Part shown: positions 5,128 through 10,071 of the stretch, piece after piece
Numbering within the stretch: the stretch's first letter is position 1
Layout: every line of letters begins with the position of its first letter
Assembly (NCBI GenBank): GCA_021789795.1
Contig: JAJYJA010000083.1
Coordinates: 1-10,071 of the forward strand
Direction of reading: 5' to 3'
DNA from: Deltaproteobacteria bacterium
Lineage (GTDB): Bacteria > Desulfobacterota > Desulfobulbia > Desulfobulbales > VMSU01
Length of the DNA stretch: 10,071 bases
Position numbers and translations under genes: made by a program
The notes under the pieces: model-generated
Told to the model about the DNA's origin: nothing
Databases searched by the model: none
The model's input: the letters and a program-made list of their open reading frames with translations, nothing else

Positions 5128-5883
5128 CTAGCGCCGCCGCCGGCCAGCTTCCTTATCCAGCGGGTCGTCCAGGGTGAACATCACCTCGTCGTCCAGGGCC
5201 GGGATAGTGACGCTGGGCCCCTCCTCCTCGAGATCCAACCCATTCACCGAGGGGCCACCAGCCACCCCTGGCCCGGCATTTTCCTCGGAAGAAAGGTCGT
5301 CCTCCTCGCCCAGCCAGGCCCCCTCCTCCTCGACCGCGATCTTTTCGTACAGGGGCGCCTCGGCCTCCGGACGCGGACTCGGCGCCGGCCGCTGGCTGAC
5401 CGGGGGCTCCATCACCCGGGGGTGGGACGGGGGAACGCTCAGGGCCGGGTCGTCCAGCTGCTCCAGATAGCCGCTCAGCACCGCCCGCAGGTCGGTCATC
5501 AGCTTACCCTGCATCCCCCGCAACTGATCGACCCGCGCCTCCAGGGCCGCGATCTCCCGATTGGCGTCGTCCCTTAGCAGGGAGACCTCGTTCTTGGCCT
5601 GCTGCAACATCCGGCTCGCGTCCTGACGGCTCTTCTTCTTCATCTCGTCCGCCACCTTCTGGGCCGAAAGGATGGCGTTCTTGAAGGAGACCTCGTCCTG
5701 CTTGAAGGTGTCGAGGTCCTGGGTCATGGAGTCCAGCCGCTCCTTGAGATTCCGGTTCTCCTCTTGCAACAGCAGAAAGCCCTCGGCGATCTGCTCCAAG
5801 AAACCATCCACCTCCTCCACGTCAAAGCCACGGAAACGGACATGAAACTGCTTGGACTGAATATCCTCCGGCGTCAAGCTCAT
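5128..5883 (-). CDS. DivIVA-domain protein with acidic C-terminal tail
   Basis: DivIVA proteins bind negatively curved membrane at poles and septa and recruit partners. The 251-residue product opens with the family signature SLTPEDIQ, then RFRGFDVEEVDGFL (16-29). Phe17-Arg18 align with the pair that inserts into lipid in Bacillus DivIVA. Residues about 30-145 are a long heptad-like coiled coil. From about 146 the chain turns to Pro-rich low complexity (SVPPSHPR, PAPSPRPEAEAP) and then strongly acidic stretches, ending abruptly in the basic EAGRRRR. The ATG at 5883 has a very strong Shine-Dalgarno (TAAGGAGGGAGGG, 5901-5889), stronger than those of its neighbours, suggesting high expression. 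It lies 59 bp after yggT and 11 bp before yggU, the Gram-positive-style order yggT-divIVA in a probable diderm. Confidence 0.9.
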   Translation of the reverse strand: MSLTPEDIQSKQFHVRFRGFDVEEVDGFLEQIAEGFLLLQEENRNLKERLDSMTQDLDTFKQDEVSFKNAILSAQKVADEMKKKSRQDASRMLQQAKNEVSLLRDDANREIAALEARVDQLRGMQGKLMTDLRAVLSGYLEQLDDPALSVPPSHPRVMEPPVSQRPAPSPRPEAEAPLYEKIAVEEEGAWLGEEDDLSSEENAGPGVAGGPSVNGLDLEEEGPSVTIPALDDEVMFTLDDPLDKEAGRRRR

Positions 5884-5942
5884 GGGCGCCCTCCCTCCTT
5901 ACTCAATGTTATTATTCAACAACCGCCGGTTTGGGGCGGGGA

Positions 5943-6239
5943 TCAACCTAGGGCAAAGGCTATTCGCTTTAAGGTCGGAACCAAGAAACTCTGCAAGAAG
6001 ATGATGGCCATGATCAGGATCATAGGCGAGATGTCCAGCCCGCCCATGCCCGGCAGCAGCCGCCGGATGCGGCTGAGCGCCGGCTCCGTAACCTCATGGA
6101 GAAAACGCACCACCGGGTTGTAGGGGTCGGCGTTGACCCAGGAGATGATCGCCCGGCCGATGACCACCCACATATAGGCGGAGAGGGTGAAATCGATCAG
6201 CCGGGCCAGGGCATTTAAAAAATTTCCAATTATAAACAT
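5943..6239 (-). CDS. yggT: YggT family integral membrane protein
   Basis: Small inner-membrane protein (98 residues) of the YggT family. Its function is not firmly known; relatives are linked to cell shape, osmotic tolerance and thylakoid or nucleoid placement. Two hydrophobic segments are visible (about 2-35 and 70-92), joined by the family signature RAIISWVNADPYNPVVRFL (29-47) and TEPALSRIRRLLP (51-63); the second segment begins GLDISPM. I chose ATG 6239 because family members start at this methionine and GATGG stands about seven bases upstream. The open frame to a TTG at 6266, just after the MinD-like stop, adds nine residues of no family character. The gene sits between the MinD-like ATPase and divIVA. 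Confidence 0.9.
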   Translation of the reverse strand: MFIIGNFLNALARLIDFTLSAYMWVVIGRAIISWVNADPYNPVVRFLHEVTEPALSRIRRLLPGMGGLDISPMILIMAIIFLQSFLVPTLKRIAFALG

Positions 6240-6266
6240 GGCGTTACCATCCCTAATGGTTGACAA

Positions 6267-7034
6267 TCAAGCCGGCCCGGCCACCAGCCGCGCCGCCAGG
6301 GCCCGCATCGCCCGGCTGACCCTGGCCTCGGGATGGGTCAGCAAGAACGGCCTCTGGGCCCGGATGGCCTTGACCACGGTGGAATCGGCGGGCAGAACCC
6401 CCAGCAGCCGCGGCTCCAGATGCAAGAAACGCCGCAACACCGAGGCCAGGCCCGCAAACACCTCCTCCCCCTCCCGGTGCGACTTGACATTGTTGACCAC
6501 CAGGGAAAAACCCCGGCGGCCGTAGCGGGAGGCCATGACCTTAATCAGGGCGTAGGCGTCGGTCATGGAGGTCGGGTCCGGGGCCAGCACCACCAGGCTA
6601 TGCTCGGCCCAGCGGTTGAACCACAGCACCGACTCGCCGATCCCGGCGGCGGCGTCCACCAGTACGTAGTCGAAGCCCTGCTCCACCTGCTCCAAGGCGT
6701 TGGTCAGGAAGGCCTGCTCCTCGGCGGACAGGTTGGCCATCTCCGGCACCCCGGAGCTGGCCGGCAACACCTGAAATCCCTCGCTGACGGTGGCCAGGAT
6801 CTCGCGCAAGGGCGCCCCCTGCTCCACCGTCTCCCGCAGGGTACGGGAGACGGTAAGCCCGAGGACGATATCGACGTTGGCCAGGCCCAGGTCGCCGTCC
6901 ACCAGCAGCACCCGATGCCCGGCTTGAGCCAGGGCCACGGCCAGGTTAACCGCAATCGAGGTCTTGCCCACCCCGCCCTTGCCGCTGCTGACGCAGATCC
7001 TTTGCGGCCGCTGGCCCTTTTCCCGACTGCTCAT
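6267..7034 (-). CDS. MinD/ParA-family P-loop ATPase, FlhG/YlxH-like
   Basis: Deviant-Walker ATPase of the SIMIBI class, dimerising on ATP and usually positioning a cellular structure. In the 255 residues: the deviant Walker A GKGGVGKT (18-25) with both lysines, the DGDLGLANVD block (46-55) and the Walker B / switch II region VLVDAAAGIGESVLWF (124-139) with Asp127. PDPTSMTDAYALIKV (152-166) follows. The DLGLANVD and PTSMTDAYALIKV blocks are closest to FlhG (FleN, YlxH) among relatives. No flhF or other flagellar gene is in the window, so a flagellar-number role cannot be assumed. The extreme C-terminus (RAMRALAARLVAGPA) could form a short amphipathic helix. It starts 18 bp after the unknown 110-residue gene; the Shine-Dalgarno is moderate (GGTGAG). 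Confidence 0.9.
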   Translation of the reverse strand: MSSREKGQRPQRICVSSGKGGVGKTSIAVNLAVALAQAGHRVLLVDGDLGLANVDIVLGLTVSRTLRETVEQGAPLREILATVSEGFQVLPASSGVPEMANLSAEEQAFLTNALEQVEQGFDYVLVDAAAGIGESVLWFNRWAEHSLVVLAPDPTSMTDAYALIKVMASRYGRRGFSLVVNNVKSHREGEEVFAGLASVLRRFLHLEPRLLGVLPADSTVVKAIRAQRPFLLTHPEARVSRAMRALAARLVAGPA

Positions 7035-7052
7035 CGCTCGCTCACCAACCGC

Positions 7053-7385
7053 TCATCCCCCCCTTTTCAACAGCCCAAAAAGCTGGCTGCGCTCCTCGAC
7101 CGTCACCTGGCAGTCACCGGGCCGGGAAGAGACGGATTCAGCCGCCGGACGGCCAGCCGGCGCCAAGGCCGGCGCCCGCCTAAGGTTAACCCCGTGGCCC
7201 TGGCGGATCGTCTCCATAACCGCGTCCCGCAGCGGCCAGAGATCGGAACCACCATCCAGACAGAGCAGGCCCCGCGGCTCCCCGCCGGGCCCGGACAGCC
7301 ACCAACATTCCCCCTCGTACAGCCGGGCCAGGCGTTGCAGCATCACCAGTCCCGACGCCGAGGCGCCCGTACCCGCAAGCGCCAT
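7053..7385 (-). CDS. Hypothetical protein, 110 residues, between metG and the MinD-like gene
   Basis: I do not recognise this protein. Its ATG overlaps the metG stop by one base (TGATG) and its TGA is 18 bp before the MinD-like ATPase gene, so it fits into the operon exactly and is very probably translated by coupling. The N-terminal two-thirds look folded: LVMLQRLARLYEGECWWLSG (13-32), a likely helix then a strand, with a Cys-Trp-Trp, and GLLCLDGGSDLWPLRDAVME (39-58). The remainder is Ala/Pro/Arg-rich, ending in a helical EERSQLFGLLKRG. There is no signal peptide, membrane span or clear metal site (scattered Cys27, Cys42, Cys92). It could be a small partner of the neighbouring ATPase, but this rests on position only. 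Confidence 0.7.
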   Translation of the reverse strand: MALAGTGASASGLVMLQRLARLYEGECWWLSGPGGEPRGLLCLDGGSDLWPLRDAVMETIRQGHGVNLRRAPALAPAGRPAAESVSSRPGDCQVTVEERSQLFGLLKRGG

Positions 7386-9343
7386 CAGCTCACCCGGACG
7401 CCGGGCGCTACCTCGCCGGCCACCGCCGACACCAGGAGCCGATCCCCGTCCTTGGCGGCCAGCACCATGCCCTGGGACTCGATGCCCATCAGCTTGGCGG
7501 GCTTAAGGTTGGCGACGATGATCACCTGCCGGCCCACCACCTCTTCCGGCGAGTAGTGCCCGGCGAGGCCCGCCACCACCGTGCGCGGCTCCGGGGCCGC
7601 GACCGTCAGCTTGAGCAGCCGGTCGGACTTCTTAACCGGCTCCGCCGCCAACACCGTGGCCACCCGGAGATCAAGCCGCTTGAAGTAGTCAAAATCGATC
7701 AGCCCCGGCGAGTCGGCGACCGGCTGACCCTTGGCCTGGGCCTCCTGCCGGGAAGCCTGCTTGGCCGCCACCGGGCCCGCTGGCGGGGAGGTCTCCTCCG
7801 GATGCCTCTCGCGGCGGGGGAAGAGCGGCGCCGTAAGCTTAACCGGGGCCCCGGGCCGCAGCACCCCGCCCCACTGACCAAGCCTCCCCTGGGCGTCCAC
7901 CCCTCCCAGTCCCAGGGCGGTCAGCATTAGCCGGGCGGTCTCCGGCATCACCGGGCCCAGGGCCAGGGCGATGTGGCGCAGGGTCTCCAGCAGATTATAG
8001 ATGACCAGCGACAGCCGTCCCCGCCGGCCCTGATCCTTGGCCAGCTCCCAGGGGGCGTTGACCACGATGTAGCGGTTGGCCAGACCGATGACCTCCCAGA
8101 CCGCCTGCAAGGCCCGGTGGAACTGGAAATCCGCCAGGCGCAGGTCAAATTCCTGGCCCAGGCGTCCGACCGCGGCGACCAATTCCCGGTCTAGCTGACC
8201 ATCCTCCTCCCCGACCTCCGGCACCGCCCCGGCGGTGAACTTCTGGGCCATGGCCAGGGTGCGGCTGACCAGATTACCCAGGTCGTTGGCCAAATCGGAG
8301 TTGTAGCGGGCCTCTAAGGCCTCCTGCGAGAAGGCGGCGTCCAAGCCGAACGACATCTCCCGAAGCAGGAAGTAGCGCACCGCGTCGGCGCCGTAATCCG
8401 CCACCAGTTCCAGGGGCCGGACGACGTTGCCGATGCTCTTCGACATCTTGGTGTCGTTGACGTTCCAGTAACCGTGCACATGCAGCCGCCAGTAAGGGGC
8501 CAGGCCCAGGGCCCGCAACATGGTCGGCCAATAGATGGCGTGCGGCTTCAAGATGTCCTTGGCCACCACGTGCTCCGCCCGGGGCCAGAAACGGGCAACA
8601 TCCCCTGCCGGGCCGCCTGCCGCCGGATCGTAGCCGAGGCCGCTTAGGTAGTTGAGCAGGGCGTCGAACCAGACGTAGGTCACGAAGTTCTGGTCAAAGG
8701 GCAGGGGGATGCCCCAGGTCAGACGGCTGACCGGCCGGGAGATGCAGAGGTCCTCCAGCGGCTCGGAGAGGAAGGACAACACCTCGTTTCGATAACGCTC
8801 CGGGGTGATAAACTCGGGATGCTGGCGGATGTGGTCGATGAGCCAGTCCTGATAGCGGCTCATCTTGAAGAAGTAGTTCTGCTCGCTTAATGGGTCGGGC
8901 GGGGTGCGATGATCGGGGCACAGACCGTCCACCAGCTCCTTTTCGGTGAGAAACCGCTCGCAGCCCCGGCAATAAAGGCCGGAGTAGTCGCTAAGGACAA
9001 TGTCCCCCTGGTCGTGGAGCCGGGCGAGCGCCCCCTGCACCACCCGCCGGTGAGCGGGATCGGTGGTGCGGATGAAGTGATCAAAAGCGATGCCCAGCGG
9101 CCCGGCCATCTCTTTGAATAAGGCGCTGATCCGGTCGGCGTAGGCCTGGGGGGTAATGCCGGCGGCGGCGGCGGCGGCGGCGATCTTGTCGCCGTGCTCG
9201 TCGGTGCCGGTCTGCAAGCGCACCTCGTGACCCCGCAGCCGCTGAAACCGGCAATAGGCGTCGGCGGCGATGGCGGTGTAGGCGTGGCCCAGATGGGGCT
9301 CGGCGTTGACGTAGAATATGGGGGTGGTGACGTAGTTGCTCAT
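7385..9343 (-). CDS. metG: Methionyl-tRNA synthetase with C-terminal tRNA-binding domain
   Basis: Class I aminoacyl-tRNA synthetase charging tRNA-Met, including initiator tRNA. In 652 residues: the HIGH-type motif PHLGHAY (16-22), a single zinc knuckle in the connective-peptide domain (Cys125, Cys128, Cys142, His145: CRGC and CPDH, the Thermus-type one-zinc form), the KMSKS loop (299-303), the helical anticodon-binding domain (about 350-480), a Pro/Ala/Gln-rich linker (about 510-548) and a C-terminal Trbp111-like tRNA-binding domain (549-652), where LDLRVATVLA (557-566) is typical. The frame runs open to 9625, but the real start is the ATG at 9343: MSNYVTTPIFYVN is the family N-terminus, and TAAAGG lies just upstream. 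The ATG overlaps the ricT stop by four bases (ATGA), and the stop overlaps the next gene by one base. Seven consecutive alanines (55-61) replace a usually charged helix turn. Confidence 0.98.
   Translation of the reverse strand: MSNYVTTPIFYVNAEPHLGHAYTAIAADAYCRFQRLRGHEVRLQTGTDEHGDKIAAAAAAAGITPQAYADRISALFKEMAGPLGIAFDHFIRTTDPAHRRVVQGALARLHDQGDIVLSDYSGLYCRGCERFLTEKELVDGLCPDHRTPPDPLSEQNYFFKMSRYQDWLIDHIRQHPEFITPERYRNEVLSFLSEPLEDLCISRPVSRLTWGIPLPFDQNFVTYVWFDALLNYLSGLGYDPAAGGPAGDVARFWPRAEHVVAKDILKPHAIYWPTMLRALGLAPYWRLHVHGYWNVNDTKMSKSIGNVVRPLELVADYGADAVRYFLLREMSFGLDAAFSQEALEARYNSDLANDLGNLVSRTLAMAQKFTAGAVPEVGEEDGQLDRELVAAVGRLGQEFDLRLADFQFHRALQAVWEVIGLANRYIVVNAPWELAKDQGRRGRLSLVIYNLLETLRHIALALGPVMPETARLMLTALGLGGVDAQGRLGQWGGVLRPGAPVKLTAPLFPRRERHPEETSPPAGPVAAKQASRQEAQAKGQPVADSPGLIDFDYFKRLDLRVATVLAAEPVKKSDRLLKLTVAAPEPRTVVAGLAGHYSPEEVVGRQVIIVANLKPAKLMGIESQGMVLAAKDGDRLLVSAVAGEVAPGVRVS
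9161..9181. repeat. (GGC)7 trinucleotide repeat inside metG
   Basis: Seven perfect GGC units on the plus strand, that is GCC alanine codons on the coding strand, encode residues 55-61 of MetRS just after GTDEHGDKI. The repeat is in frame, so slippage would change the protein by whole alanines. Confidence 0.85.
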
Positions 9344-10071
9344 GCTGGCGCCTTTACGCTCTTCTGGCCCTTGCCCCGCCGGGGCTTGAACGGCTTGCCG
9401 CCTCCGGGACGGGGCGCCTCGCCCCGGTTCGGGCCCGATCGCGCCTCGGATGGCTTGCCAGGGCCGGGCCGGGGGCCGGGGGCCGGATTGGGGCCGCCGC
9501 CGTGACCCTTGGCCACTCCTGACGACGGCTTGGCGGGGGCGGAGGGCGGCCGGGGAGCGGGAGGCCCTGTCCGCGCCTCGGCCTCGGTCTTGGGCCGGGC
9601 CGGGGCCAACACGCCTCGCTCCCACTCGTCGCGGGTCAATACCCGGACATCGGAATGGTCATCAACCGCCACCAGGGTAATCGTCTCCTGCAGGGTCTTG
9701 CACTGGGTGACCTTGAACAGCCGCTCGGCGAAGCTGACCGTGCGCCCGAGCTTGGGCATCCCCTTCTTTAACCCCCGGTAGGTCTCGTACTCGTGGGTCA
9801 GGCAGCAGAGCAGCCGGTTGCAGAGCCCGGAGATCTTGGCCGGATTCAAGGGCAGATCCTGCTCCTTGGCCATCTTGATCGACACCGGCACAAAGTCCCG
9901 CATGAACAGGCCGCAGCACAGCTCCCGGCCACAGCTCCCCAGGCCGCCCAGCATCTGGGTCTCGTGCCGCACCCCGATCTGCCGCATCTCCACCCGGGTG
10001 CGAAACTCCTGCACCAAGGCCTTCACCAGGTCGCGAAAATCCACCCGGTTCTCGGCGCTGAAGTAGAAGAT
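9340..10071 (-). CDS. ricT: RicT/YaaT-like PSP1-domain protein (N-terminus outside window)
   Basis: Homologue of the PSP1-domain protein RicT (YaaT), which in Bacillus forms an Fe-S-containing complex with RicA and RicF that affects RNase Y activity. The role in diderms is less clear. The 243 visible residues begin inside the PSP1 core (IFYFSAENRVDFRDLVK). The hallmark cysteines are all present: GSCGRELCCG (Cys47, 52, 53 of the visible part) and GLCNRLLCCL (Cys84, 89, 90), the paired C-x4-CC pattern tied to Fe-S binding. After about residue 155 comes a disordered tail of some 90 residues rich in Pro, Gly, Arg and Lys (two GKP units, ending KGQKSVKAPA). The frame is open to the window edge, so the start is missing. 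It overlaps metG by four bases. A holB or tmk gene upstream would fit the common order but cannot be seen. Confidence 0.92.
   Translation of the reverse strand: MFYFSAENRVDFRDLVKALVQEFRTRVEMRQIGVRHETQMLGGLGSCGRELCCGLFMRDFVPVSIKMAKEQDLPLNPAKISGLCNRLLCCLTHEYETYRGLKKGMPKLGRTVSFAERLFKVTQCKTLQETITLVAVDDHSDVRVLTRDEWERGVLAPARPKTEAEARTGPPAPRPPSAPAKPSSGVAKGHGGGPNPAPGPRPGPGKPSEARSGPNRGEAPRPGGGKPFKPRRGKGQKSVKAPA

Noticed and set aside
6333..7556. Plus-strand open frame of 407 residues opposite the MinD-like gene, the hypothetical gene and metG
   Set aside because: Low-complexity composition typical of antisense frames in GC-rich DNA; it covers three minus-strand genes, two of them well supported.
9344..9625. 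N-terminal extension of MetRS in the same open frame
   Set aside because: It overlaps the ricT coding region in another frame, and MetRS proteins begin at the MSNYVTTPI methionine.
1..10071. CRISPR arrays, tRNA/rRNA genes, insertion sequences, phage genes or defence systems
   Set aside because: None was seen: no direct-repeat arrays with spacers, no cloverleaf-like genes, no transposase or integrase reading frames. The window is mainly ordinary housekeeping content.

Overview
The window is high-GC, compact bacterial chromosome, and almost every gene is on the minus strand. The gene set suggests a Gram-negative anaerobe of the Desulfobacterota (former Deltaproteobacteria), possibly Desulfobulbales-like. 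The clues are an acyl-CoA dehydrogenase next to plsX-fabH, a ricT-metG pair, a DivIVA / MinD-like ATPase / YggT / YggU cluster, and a NapH-type polyferredoxin membrane protein. The taxonomic call is an inference from gene order and protein style; no marker gene such as rRNA is present.

Layout from right to left, in the direction of most transcription. (A) 10071 to 4793, minus strand: ricT (cut by the window edge), metG, an unrecognised 110-residue protein, a MinD/ParA-family ATPase, yggT, a DivIVA-domain protein and yggU. The first three genes are joined by 4-bp and 1-bp overlaps and the rest by gaps of 59 bp or less, so this reads as one long transcription unit. (B) 3782-4777, plus strand: a lone membrane protein with 4Fe-4S motifs, convergent with unit A; the stop codons are 15 bp apart and no terminator is visible between them. 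(C) 3462-3781: a regulatory island of about 320 bp without a gene. It holds a plus-strand promoter for B, a back-to-back minus-strand promoter sharing the palindromic -10 element, a strong minus-strand intrinsic terminator, a cluster of GC palindromes, and a near-consensus promoter for unit D. (D) 3461 to 1, minus strand: yceD, rpmF, plsX, fabH and an acyl-CoA dehydrogenase cut by the left edge.

Unit D is the classical cluster linking ribosome assembly (L32, YceD) to the start of membrane lipid synthesis (PlsX makes acyl-phosphate, FabH starts fatty-acid chains), here followed by an acyl-CoA-oxidising enzyme. Unit A combines translation (MetRS), an Fe-S RicT-type factor and a probable cell-envelope or cell-pole module (DivIVA, MinD-like ATPase, YggT). 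I see no CRISPR array, tRNA, rRNA, insertion sequence or defence system. The parts most worth a second look are the regulatory island C, with a possible short RNA, and the isolated polyferredoxin gene lying antisense between unit A and the only terminator that could serve it.
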